The notes beneath the pieces are model-generated. The model did not search any database. It saw only the letters and a program-made list of their open reading frames with translations, and had not been told where the DNA came from. From Thermomicrobiaceae bacterium (GTDB taxonomy: Bacteria; Chloroflexota; Chloroflexia; Thermomicrobiales; Thermomicrobiaceae), in the NCBI GenBank assembly GCA_007123655.1, contig SKKR01000352.1, positions 1 to 9,914 of the forward strand: a stretch of 9,914 nt of DNA. Direction: 5' to 3'. Below are positions 1 to 6,389 of the stretch, piece by piece (positions within the stretch are counted from its first letter, which is position 1; each line of letters begins with the position of its first letter). The position numbers and the translations under genes are program-made.

Positions 1-1108
1 GGTGGTGGTCGACCCGAGTGACTATGAACGAATCGCCGCGCGCATCCGCGAAAGCGGGACCGCTGGGATCACGACCGACGTACGTCGCGAACTCGCTGCG
101 CGCGCGTTTGGGCACACCGCGACGTATGATGCACTTATCGCGGAGTACCTGCGGAATGGTGAATTTCCCGATGAACTGGCCGTTGGTGGGCGCCGGCTCG
201 ACTCCCTTCGTTACGGCGAAAACCCGCACCAGAAGGCGTCAGTCTACCGACGCACTGGACCGGCGGGGTTGAGCGGGATCGGGGCATGGGACGTCGTCTC
301 CAACGACGCGCTCTCCTACAACAACTACCTGGACGCGACCGCAGCCTGGTCGGCGCTCGCCGAATTCGCGGAACCGGCCTCGGTGATCGTCAAGCACAAT
401 GTTCCCTGCGGGGTCGCGGTCGCGGAGGACCAGGTGACCGCGTTTCAGCGGGCGCTGGCCGGTGATCCGATCTCCGCGTTCGGCGGGGTGATTGCGGTGA
501 ACCGAATCGTCAATAGCGAGCTGGCCGAGACGATCGCTAAGCGCAAATACGACGTGCTCCTCGTGCCCGGATTCGAAGCGGAGGCACTGGATCGCCTGAA
601 GCAGCGAAAAGGGCTCAAACTGATCGACACGTCACGCACGCTCGAGTTACCTGAGTCCGAGGTCCGGATGGTCCCGGGCGGGATGCTTGTCCAGGAGACC
701 GACCGGGCAACGCCCGACCCCGACTCCTGGAGCGTCGCGACCGAGCGCGGACCGAACGAACACGAACGGGCTGATCTCACGTTCGCCTGGTCGGTTGTGA
801 AGCACGTCAAGTCGAATGCGATTGTACTTGCGAAAGATGGCGCGACGGTCGGTATCTGTGGCGGACAGCCGAATCGAGTGGATTCAGTGCGACTGGCCAT
901 TCAGCGCGCCGGAGAACGCGCTCACGGGGCAGTGCTCGCCAGCGATGCATTCTTCCCGTTCGCGGACGGAGTCGAGGAAGCGGTACGGGCCGGTGTGTCC
1001 GCCATCGCTCAGCCGGGAGGATCCAACCGGGATCCGGAAACCATCGCCGCCGCCAACGAGGCGGGAGCCGCGATGGTGTTTACGCATATCCGCCACTTTC
1101 GTCACTGA
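1..1108 (+). CDS. purH: Bifunctional AICAR transformylase / IMP cyclohydrolase, C-terminal part (5' end outside window)
   Basis: PurH catalyses the last two steps of de novo IMP synthesis in the cytoplasm: formyl transfer from 10-formyl-THF to AICAR, then ring closure. The 368 codons seen begin inside the linker motif VVVDPSDY, so the first GTG is an internal Val and not a start. Against a usual family length of about 510-530 residues, most of the N-terminal MGS-like cyclohydrolase domain lies upstream of the window. The transformylase domain is complete: LRYGENPHQK (69-78), the catalytic Lys-His in IVKHNVPCGVA (K131, H132), DPISAFGG (155-162), and the C-terminal SAIAQPGGSNRD and FTHIRHFRH signatures. 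One oddity is the loop reading GICGGQPNRVDS, where GAGQ is usual. The gene ends in TGA and converges on the metalloprotease gene 29 nt away. Identification is secure. Confidence 0.97.
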   Translation, partial: VVVDPSDYERIAARIRESGTAGITTDVRRELAARAFGHTATYDALIAEYLRNGEFPDELAVGGRRLDSLRYGENPHQKASVYRRTGPAGLSGIGAWDVVSNDALSYNNYLDATAAWSALAEFAEPASVIVKHNVPCGVAVAEDQVTAFQRALAGDPISAFGGVIAVNRIVNSELAETIAKRKYDVLLVPGFEAEALDRLKQRKGLKLIDTSRTLELPESEVRMVPGGMLVQETDRATPDPDSWSVATERGPNEHERADLTFAWSVVKHVKSNAIVLAKDGATVGICGGQPNRVDSVRLAIQRAGERAHGAVLASDAFFPFADGVEEAVRAGVSAIAQPGGSNRDPETIAAANEAGAAMVFTHIRHFRH

Positions 1109-1138
1109 CCCGTCAGGCCGCGCGAGATCGTTTCGCGC
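1105..1138. terminator. Weak hairpins between convergent purH and metalloprotease genes
   Basis: Two short inverted repeats sit where the two genes meet. CTGAC/GTCAG (1105-1109/1112-1116) overlaps the purH stop. GCGCGA/TCGCGC (1120-1125/1133-1138, 7-nt loop) touches the metalloprotease stop codon. The second stem is perfect and could act in both directions, but neither is followed by a clear T-run on either strand, so termination function is only suggested by the convergent layout. Confidence 0.3.
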
Positions 1139-2319
1139 TATCCCCTGACCCGGTCGATCCACGATTGCGGGTTGTTGATCTCGTCCAGTGTGGGCAGCAT
1201 GTCCGGGCCTTCCCAGACACGTTTCGCGAGGTCATGACCGCCGACTTCGCATACCGCGTTGATGAACGCTTCGCCTTTTCGGTATTGCTCCATCTTCACG
1301 TCCAGGCCGGTGATCCGAGCGAACATGACTTCAACAAACGTGCGTTGACGGAGTCTCCGCTCGAAACGTCGAGAGATTAAATCATAGGTCGGGATGAGAT
1401 CTTTGCCGACCGCGTTCATGACGTGGTTGCTGTAGCCTTCAACGACCGACATTAGCGCCTGCATCCGGCTGAACAACTCCCGCTGCTCCTGATTCATCAC
1501 GTACTCGAACCAGTTTCCCGTCATGGACTCGCCCGAGCGCGCCCGCCGCCAGAAGATGCGCAGGCCGTCGAGGCCACGCTTGAGATGCTCCGCGTCCTTG
1601 TTCAGATGCGTTATGTACTCGCGCAGCAGCGAGTTGAAGTAATCCTGCAGCCAGGGATTGGCCTCGAATTCAAACGCATGGGTGACCTCGTGCAACGCCA
1701 GCCAGAGTCGGAAATCCCCGGACGGCAGGCGGAGGTTGCGTTCCACGTTTACGATGTTCGGATGCACGAAATAGAGGCGACCGCCCTCGACTGGCTCCCG
1801 TCCGAGCAGCGTCATATCGTACTGTCCGAGCACCCGGCGCGCCAGATAGCCGAGCAGGAACCCGACTTCCGCCGTGAGGATGCGCTGGTTGACCGTTCCC
1901 CAGGCTACGCTGAAGGTGGTAGCCTGTCCTTCATCGCGAAGCGGATTCAACTGCTCGATCGGTTCAAACAGCGTTTGAAAGTTCCGGACGTTGGCATCCA
2001 CCCAGTCGATCCGGTCAAAGCTGTAAACGCCGGTCAGATCGTATGGGAGTTCCATTCCGGTGTAGTCCGAAACGACGGGCGTCGCCTGCTCGACCAGGGA
2101 CTGATAATGCTGCGTAAGGTGTGACCGCGCATCCGCGTCCAGCCTGGAATGCGTATTCATGCGGGATGCAAACGTGCGAGCGCCGGACCAGTCGATAAGC
2201 GTCGGGATCTCGCCCCGGTTCAGATAATCGCGACTGCGTGACCCGGCCCAGGCGCCAACGGCCGCTCCGATCATCGCTCCAGCAACGATGATGCGTTTGT
2301 CAGGGAATGGAAATCTCAT
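1138..2319 (-). CDS. Membrane-anchored zincin_2 (DUF2342) family putative metalloprotease
   Basis: This is a member of the zincin_2/DUF2342 family, described in actinobacterial F420 contexts as 'F420 biosynthesis associated', with no established substrate. In the 393-residue product the zinc-binding HEVTH is at 210-214 within a DFRLWLALHEVTHAFEF context. The family signature GYLARRVLGQYD lies just before it (about 157-168). VVEGYSNHVMNAVG (E294) is the probable region of the third ligand, and ITGLDVKMEQYRKGEAFI is a typical C-terminal block. Residues 10-27 form a Gly/Ala-rich hydrophobic segment (VAGAMIGAAVGAWAG) that looks like a single membrane anchor or uncleaved signal. I prefer the ATG at 2319, because AGGTGA lies 11 nt before it and the alternative GTG at 2334 falls inside that ribosome site. 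Family assignment is confident; function is unknown. No F420 genes are nearby. Confidence 0.88.
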   Translation of the reverse strand: MRFPFPDKRIIVAGAMIGAAVGAWAGSRSRDYLNRGEIPTLIDWSGARTFASRMNTHSRLDADARSHLTQHYQSLVEQATPVVSDYTGMELPYDLTGVYSFDRIDWVDANVRNFQTLFEPIEQLNPLRDEGQATTFSVAWGTVNQRILTAEVGFLLGYLARRVLGQYDMTLLGREPVEGGRLYFVHPNIVNVERNLRLPSGDFRLWLALHEVTHAFEFEANPWLQDYFNSLLREYITHLNKDAEHLKRGLDGLRIFWRRARSGESMTGNWFEYVMNQEQRELFSRMQALMSVVEGYSNHVMNAVGKDLIPTYDLISRRFERRLRQRTFVEVMFARITGLDVKMEQYRKGEAFINAVCEVGGHDLAKRVWEGPDMLPTLDEINNPQSWIDRVRG

Positions 2320-2330
2320 TGGACCCGGCT

Positions 2331-2339
2331 TCACCTCTC
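2331..2339 (-). promoter_or_regulatory. Ribosome binding site of the zincin_2 gene
   Basis: Read on the minus strand this is GAGAGGTGA, whose last six bases match the anti-SD core perfectly, 11 nt before the ATG at 2319. The in-frame GTG at 2334-2332 lies inside it, which argues against that longer start. Confidence 0.55.
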
Positions 2340-2381
2340 ATGCAGGTTCGTTTGAGCAGAACGTCACGACTCGTCCACTGA

Positions 2382-2411
2382 ATCCTAGCGGTTCAGCGGA
2401 GAATGGGCCAA
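2382..2411 (-). promoter_or_regulatory. Possible promoter of the zincin_2 gene
   Basis: On the minus strand TTGGCC (2411-2406) and TAGGAT (2387-2382) are 18 nt apart, about 60 nt before the chosen start. Both boxes are imperfect. An imperfect 15-nt palindrome (2409-2423, centre T2416) overlaps the -35 side and could be an operator. This is weak evidence from spacing and sequence only. Confidence 0.25.
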
Positions 2412-2443
2412 CAGCTGCTGTGGAAGACAATCGCAAAGGATGC

Positions 2444-2472
2444 GCCTCCGCCTGAGACGTTTCGGCGGAGGC
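2444..2472 (-). terminator. Terminator-like hairpin after the VanW-domain gene
   Basis: Perfect 9-bp GC-rich arms, GCCTCCGCC (2444-2452) and GGCGGAGGC (2464-2472), enclose an 11-nt loop and lie 33 nt beyond the VanW gene stop. On the minus strand the sequence that follows (GCATCCTTTGCG) has only a short T-run, so this may be a weak intrinsic terminator or an mRNA 3'-end stabiliser. Confidence 0.5.
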
Positions 2473-2504
2473 AGGAGAATCGTTCCCGAGGCGGCTCGCC
2501 CGGG

Positions 2505-4739
2505 TCAGTTTCCTGTGCCGACAAGGACACGGTTGGATGCGGGCTGATAGGTACTGTTAAGAACCAGCGAATCGATCTCGTCACCGTTGTTGTTGTACAC
2601 CCACCGGCGAATTTCAACGTCGAACCCGTCGTGCGCCGATTCGACCTGAATCCGGGTACCCGCTGCGAACTCATCTGACTCCTCGACGACGGTCTCAGAC
2701 GACGCGCTGACGCGATTGGAGATGTGCGGGCCATCGGTTTCAACGTTCCATCCTGGATCGGTTCCCCAGATCTCGAACCGGTTGGCGTTCCCGTTGGCGC
2801 TGGCGACGATGGCGATCCAGTCACCGGTGGTGTTCTCGAACTTGAAATCGAGCCCGGCGGTGGTGGCGATCGTCGCATCGAGCCCCGTCATCCCGGATGG
2901 GTCCTGCCCGTAGATCGGCATCCAGTAGAGATGCCAGTTTCGCTCGACGATCGGCATACCCGCCCAGAACGCGGCCTGGAACACCGTTGTTGACACCTGA
3001 CAGACACCACCGCCGATTGAGGGAACGGTCGTCACGCCACCGTCTGTTGCGGCTTCGATTCCGAACCCCGGTGCGTACCCGGTCTCCTCAGATATCTCGC
3101 CGCCGATGCTGTCTACAAACGAGTAAGTCCCTCCCGGAGGCACAAGCGCTCCGTTCGCCAGTCTCGTCGCATGCTCCACATTATGTGCCCGGTTGGCTGA
3201 TGACCCACCGTAATACGTCTCGCCGAAGGACAGCATCTCGCGTATCTCGATTTCACCCGCCATCGCCGCGGTAACGTCAGGCGCGGCCTCATTGACGGTG
3301 ATCTCGGCGCGGTCTTCACCCGCTTCGACGGCGTCGGCAATCGCCTGTGCAGACGCCTCTCGATCCATCTCCAGACCGTAGGACTCTTCGCTCTGGACGA
3401 CGACCTCGCCATTGAAGTAGCGAAGGTCGGCGTTGACCGGTTCGACATCGACATTGCCTTTAATGCTCGACAGATAGCGGGTCAGTTCCGAGACGTCGAC
3501 CCGATGAACAATCTCGCCCGTATCGGTGTTGTTTTCGAAACTCATCGCCGCCGCAATTACGGACCCGCCAAGGTCGGTCTCACCTTCGTCCCAGGTGAGT
3601 TCAAAGCGGGAATTCACCAGATCGTTCCCGAAGTCGGCAGCACGATCCGCGGCGGCGGTGGTGATGGCAGGTTCGACCGGGTCTGTCGCCAGTTCCACAC
3701 GATGCTCACCCGAGAGAAGCGCCGCTTCAACGAGTTCGACTGAATCATCGACGTTGATCGTCCATCCATCGACGGATGGATTCACGTCGTATGATTCACC
3801 GTTCCAGCGGACGCGGGCATCACGCCCATCCGCGCCGGATTCAGCGGCAACCGTGGCAATATACCGGCTCAAACGCTCTGTGTTTGCGGTTAGCTCGGTT
3901 TCGCCGGTCGAAGGGTCTGTCGTAATCACAAGGACGGAGTCAATTAAGTGGGCGTCAAGCGCCCACTGGTAATCGCCATATTCCATGACGAACTCGTCTT
4001 CAAGAATCGCGGACACGCGCTCCTGCATCGGAGCAAGCGCCTCCTCGTCATATGCAGGGTCCAGCGTCACGGTTGAAATCTGAACCGGTCCCTCACCGAG
4101 CGAGGAGAACTCACTCCGAAGCTCGGACATGACCTCGGTCGAGTCGATTCCAAGACCCGCGGACGACTGAGTGATCTCGAGTTGACCGTCGCTGTTCAAC
4201 TGGAACGTCGGCGTTGTTGGAGGGATTGCGACCTCGTTCGCGATCGACGACAGGTACGCCTCCACGGCGACCGGTTCCACCGAAGCGACGACACCAACGT
4301 CGTGCCCGAAGATCAGGGAATCGAGCCAGTCCCTGGAGTCAGCCCACCAGTTTCCGCTTCGCCCGAATTCGTACGCCCGTTCGACGGTTCGTTCGTTGTC
4401 AAAGGTCGCACCGAGCGTTTCCGGTGTGGTGACGAATGACTGCCCTTCGTATTCGAGCACGATATCCCGAGTCAGGTAGGTTGACGTTCGCTCGTCAAGC
4501 GCGGCCTGCGCCTGGGAGGAGCTAACGCCGCCTATGTCGACTCCAATTGCCTGCACACCGGGATAGACCTGATCCTGGTAGTACAGCCCGTACGCGACGA
4601 CAGCGCTCGCCAGAAGCGCGATCACAAACGCAACGATCGCGGTGATAGTCAATAACATGGAGAACAGGGAATTGAGAAGTGTCCCGTTTGCAGTCACTTG
4701 GCTGCCGGCATGCGCCTGGCGCTGTGCGTGAACGGTCAA
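2505..4739 (-). CDS. VanW-domain envelope protein with peptidoglycan-binding-like repeats and G5-like tail
   Basis: This is a 744-residue membrane-anchored extracytoplasmic protein. Residues 1-22 are polar and 23-53 form one transmembrane segment. The following 450 residues resemble tandem PG_binding_4 (PF12229) domains found ahead of VanW modules. Two stretches (about 308-362 and 437-491) are visibly related to each other, sharing the pattern R-[WY]-x-NGE ... S-x-x-G ... GE-x-R. The VanW domain (about 500-640) opens with LSFGETYYGGSSANRAHN and contains the signature SIGGGVCQVSTTVFQ (C580) and ERNWH. Residues 665-740 look like a G5-type tail (VVEESDEFAAGTRIQVE). VanW was named in vanB-type clusters, but its biochemical role is not established, and no van genes are present here. 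The TTG start is backed by AAGGA 7 nt upstream. The upstream glycosyltransferase suggests a cell-envelope unit. Confidence 0.9.
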   Translation of the reverse strand: MTVHAQRQAHAGSQVTANGTLLNSLFSMLLTITAIVAFVIALLASAVVAYGLYYQDQVYPGVQAIGVDIGGVSSSQAQAALDERTSTYLTRDIVLEYEGQSFVTTPETLGATFDNERTVERAYEFGRSGNWWADSRDWLDSLIFGHDVGVVASVEPVAVEAYLSSIANEVAIPPTTPTFQLNSDGQLEITQSSAGLGIDSTEVMSELRSEFSSLGEGPVQISTVTLDPAYDEEALAPMQERVSAILEDEFVMEYGDYQWALDAHLIDSVLVITTDPSTGETELTANTERLSRYIATVAAESGADGRDARVRWNGESYDVNPSVDGWTINVDDSVELVEAALLSGEHRVELATDPVEPAITTAAADRAADFGNDLVNSRFELTWDEGETDLGGSVIAAAMSFENNTDTGEIVHRVDVSELTRYLSSIKGNVDVEPVNADLRYFNGEVVVQSEESYGLEMDREASAQAIADAVEAGEDRAEITVNEAAPDVTAAMAGEIEIREMLSFGETYYGGSSANRAHNVEHATRLANGALVPPGGTYSFVDSIGGEISEETGYAPGFGIEAATDGGVTTVPSIGGGVCQVSTTVFQAAFWAGMPIVERNWHLYWMPIYGQDPSGMTGLDATIATTAGLDFKFENTTGDWIAIVASANGNANRFEIWGTDPGWNVETDGPHISNRVSASSETVVEESDEFAAGTRIQVESAHDGFDVEIRRWVYNNNGDEIDSLVLNSTYQPASNRVLVGTGN

Positions 4740-4746
4740 GGCCCCG

Positions 4747-4751
4747 TCCTT
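4747..4751 (-). promoter_or_regulatory. Ribosome binding site that fixes the TTG start of the VanW gene
   Basis: On the minus strand AAGGA (4751-4747, within GGGAAGGACGGGG) stands 7 nt before TTG at 4739. No ATG or GTG with comparable support lies near the N-terminal end of the reading frame, so a TTG initiation codon is the best reading. Confidence 0.65.
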
Positions 4752-4768
4752 CCCGGTTCAGGATGCAG

Positions 4769-4808
4769 GTGCAAGGTTGCACGGCCCGTTCTTGTAGCCG
4801 TGACGGGC
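4769..4808 (-). promoter_or_regulatory. Nested, mutually exclusive inverted repeats between the glycosyltransferase and VanW genes
   Basis: Three short perfect stems overlap in 40 nt. A is GCCCGT/ACGGGC (4784-4789/4803-4808). B is CACGGC/GCCGTG (4780-4785/4797-4802). C is GTGCAA/TTGCAC (4769-4774/4777-4782). B shares bases with both A and C, while A and C can coexist. In a leftward transcript this gives two alternative folds ahead of the VanW ribosome site. There is no T-run, so any role would be in translation or RNA processing rather than intrinsic termination. Confidence 0.35.
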
Positions 4809-4817
4809 TGAACGTCA

Positions 4818-5822
4818 TCAATCATTGCGTCCGTTTGCCCGGCTGAGTCGTGCAATTGTGCGTCGAAGCCCGAGATGGACACGAGCAGCCGGCGCGGGAC
4901 ACACCCAGTATAACAACTGGGCGGGAGCGGACGTTACAGATTGCTGTATCTGTTTGCGTGTCTGTCGCAATCGGGCATAGCCGGCCCAGCCCGCAAGACG
5001 TCCCCGTACGATTTCGGGCCGAAACCGAACAACCCCAAATCCGAGTGCTCCAAGCTCGTATAGGAGCACGTTCCACCAGAATCTGCGCCAGAACGATCCT
5101 GGCCAGCACCTGATCAGGGTCCAGATCCGATTCCGTGCGAGATAGTAATCCTTGAGCGGGGATTCATGCCCCGAGCTTCCGGAGTACACGTGCAGCGCCC
5201 ATGCATCACTTCTGGCGACGGTTTCGTGTTCGCGCAGTCGAAGTCGCCATGCAAGATCGACATCTTCGAGATAGAGGAAATACGGCTCCGGAAAGAGCTC
5301 GATGTCATCAAGCGCAGACCGTCGCACGGCCATCGCCCCTCCAGAGGGCCCGAACACGGAAAACTCGGCCGGCAAGTCTCTCCACACTTCGCCGGTGCGG
5401 GCGTCCAGCGCCAGTCCGTTGTCGAAGATCTCAATCCCCGCTGTGGCGACCCGGTCCGGATTAGTTGAGAACACCAGCACGCCGGCGACCGCGCTCACCG
5501 GGTCAGCGCGTTCGAGCGGCTCCAGCACACTCTCGATGAACGACGGCCCGGGCACCGTATCGTTGTTCAGCAGTATCAGGCAGTCACCAGACGACGCGCG
5601 AATCCCGCGGTTATTGCCGGCCGCGAACCCCAGATTCTCACCAGTTGCGATCAGACGTACATACGGGTAGAAGTCACAGACACATTCGGGTGATCCATCG
5701 GTCGATCCATTATCAACGACGATTACTTCGTCGACCGCTCGAGTCTGTGCCTGCAACCCATCGAGACAGGCTGGCAGGAACTCCATGCCGTTGAAGTTGA
5801 CAATGATCACGGACACGTTCAC
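4818..5822 (-). CDS. Family 2 glycosyltransferase (GT-A fold, rhamnosyltransferase-like)
   Basis: This enzyme transfers a sugar from a nucleotide-sugar donor at the cytoplasmic face, probably to a lipid-linked or envelope glycan acceptor; donor and acceptor cannot be read from the sequence. The 334-residue product has the GT2 order: VSVIIVNFNG at the N-terminus, VVDNGSTDGS (about 35-44), NLGFAAGNNRGI (63-74), the DxD-equivalent LLNNDT (84-89), GPSGGAMAVRR (158-167), and the acceptor-side YLEDVDLAWRLR (184-195) followed by a basic DYYLARNRIW segment. The C-terminal 90 residues carry an aromatic/hydrophobic stretch (WRRFWWNVLLYELGALGF) that may touch the membrane. I chose GTG at 5822 because GAGAGGG ends 9 nt before it; GTG at 5840 has no ribosome site. 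A TAGGAT box at 5864-5859 is a possible -10, without a good -35. The gene ends 78 nt before the VanW gene and is probably cotranscribed with it. Confidence 0.9.
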   Translation of the reverse strand: MNVSVIIVNFNGMEFLPACLDGLQAQTRAVDEVIVVDNGSTDGSPECVCDFYPYVRLIATGENLGFAAGNNRGIRASSGDCLILLNNDTVPGPSFIESVLEPLERADPVSAVAGVLVFSTNPDRVATAGIEIFDNGLALDARTGEVWRDLPAEFSVFGPSGGAMAVRRSALDDIELFPEPYFLYLEDVDLAWRLRLREHETVARSDAWALHVYSGSSGHESPLKDYYLARNRIWTLIRCWPGSFWRRFWWNVLLYELGALGFGVVRFRPEIVRGRLAGWAGYARLRQTRKQIQQSVTSAPAQLLYWVCPAPAARVHLGLRRTIARLSRANGRND

Positions 5823-5831
5823 GTATGCCGA

Positions 5832-5838
5832 CCCTCTC
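5832..5838 (-). promoter_or_regulatory. Ribosome binding site deciding the glycosyltransferase start
   Basis: GAGAGGG on the minus strand lies 9 nt before GTG at 5822. That start gives the typical MNVSVIIVNFNG beginning of GT2 enzymes. The longer GTG start at 5840 would place this site inside the coding region. Confidence 0.5.
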
Positions 5839-5882
5839 ACCGCGTGCGTTCAGCGGCAATCCTACGCCAGATCAGGCCGGAA

Positions 5883-5911
5883 TTGACCGGGTATCTGGCC
5901 GGTGCTAGAGT
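5883..5911 (+). promoter_or_regulatory. Promoter of the ridA operon
   Basis: TTGACC (5883-5888) and TAGAGT (5906-5911) are separated by exactly 17 nt. The -10 is preceded by TGC, giving GTGCTAGAGT, close to the GCTATACT form seen at the tRNA and greA promoters. Transcription would start near 5918, about 64 nt before ridA. The 5' leader would begin with a small hairpin, GCCAA/TTGGC (5918-5922/5927-5931). Confidence 0.55.
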
Positions 5912-5981
5912 CAGCAGGCCAAATCGTTGGCGAGCACCAGGTGTCTTGAACGAAGGGCCTCGAAGAAAGGATTCTGCCGTC

Positions 5982-6365
5982 ATGCCGAAAGAAACGGTGA
6001 CGACCGACAAGGCGCCGGCCGCAATCGGGCCGTATTCGCAAGGGGTCAAGTTCGGCAATATGCTGTTTACGTCCGGTCAGATCCCGCTTGACCCGGCGAC
6101 CGGAAAGCTGGTTGAAGGGGACATTACGACGCAGGCGAGGCAGGTACTGAGTAATCTCAGTGCCCTGCTGGAAGCATCTGGATCCTCGATCGAGAATGTC
6201 ATCAAAACGACCTGTTTCCTGACCAATCTGGACGACTTCCAGGCCTTCAACGAGATCTACGCCGAGTATTTCGGCGAAGGGCAGCCCGCGCGCAGCACGA
6301 TTCAGGTGTCGCGCCTGCCAGCAGGCGCCATCGTCGAGATCGAATGCGTCGCGGAGCTGAGATAG
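5982..6365 (+). CDS. ridA: RidA family reactive enamine/imine deaminase
   Basis: RidA (YjgF/YER057c/UK114) is a small cytoplasmic protein, usually a trimer, that speeds hydrolysis of 2-aminoacrylate and related imines released by PLP enzymes. The product is 127 residues, the usual family length. Key positions are visible: GPYSQ (Y18), LFTSGQIPLDP (31-39 region), the substrate-carboxylate arginine in ARSTIQVSRLP (R104), and the C-terminal IVEIECVAEL with the active-site Glu. These fit the RidA subfamily proper, because the Arg equivalent to R105 of E. coli is kept. The frame stays open upstream to 5844, but the ATG at 5982 has AAGGA 10 nt before it and gives the normal N-terminus, and the promoter lies between. 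The next gene starts 24 nt after the stop, so the two probably form an operon. Confidence 0.96.
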   Translation: MPKETVTTDKAPAAIGPYSQGVKFGNMLFTSGQIPLDPATGKLVEGDITTQARQVLSNLSALLEASGSSIENVIKTTCFLTNLDDFQAFNEIYAEYFGEGQPARSTIQVSRLPAGAIVEIECVAELR

Positions 6366-6389
6366 CAGCGCCGGTCGGGAGAAGCGTAC

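Noticed and set aside
445..900. 151-codon open frame on the minus strand inside purH
   Set aside because: It is antiparallel to a well-conserved gene, shows no recognisable domain, and is Ser/Arg-rich as expected of a shadow frame in GC-rich DNA.
1585..2124. 179-codon open frame on the plus strand inside the metalloprotease gene
   Set aside because: It overlaps the HExxH-coding region on the opposite strand, shows no family resemblance, and is a compositional shadow.
2505..4739. Vancomycin resistance determinant
   Set aside because: The VanW domain name is historical. There are no vanH, vanA/B, vanX or two-component genes, so a resistance role is unsupported.
4522..4821. 99-codon frame covering the glycosyltransferase-VanW spacer on the minus strand
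   Set aside because: It overlaps the VanW N-terminus in another frame, has no ribosome site or domain, and the real start of VanW is well supported.
5844..5981. 46-residue N-terminal extension of RidA
   Set aside because: It would place the start upstream of the TTGACC/TAGAGT promoter; the ATG at 5982 gives the standard RidA N-terminus.
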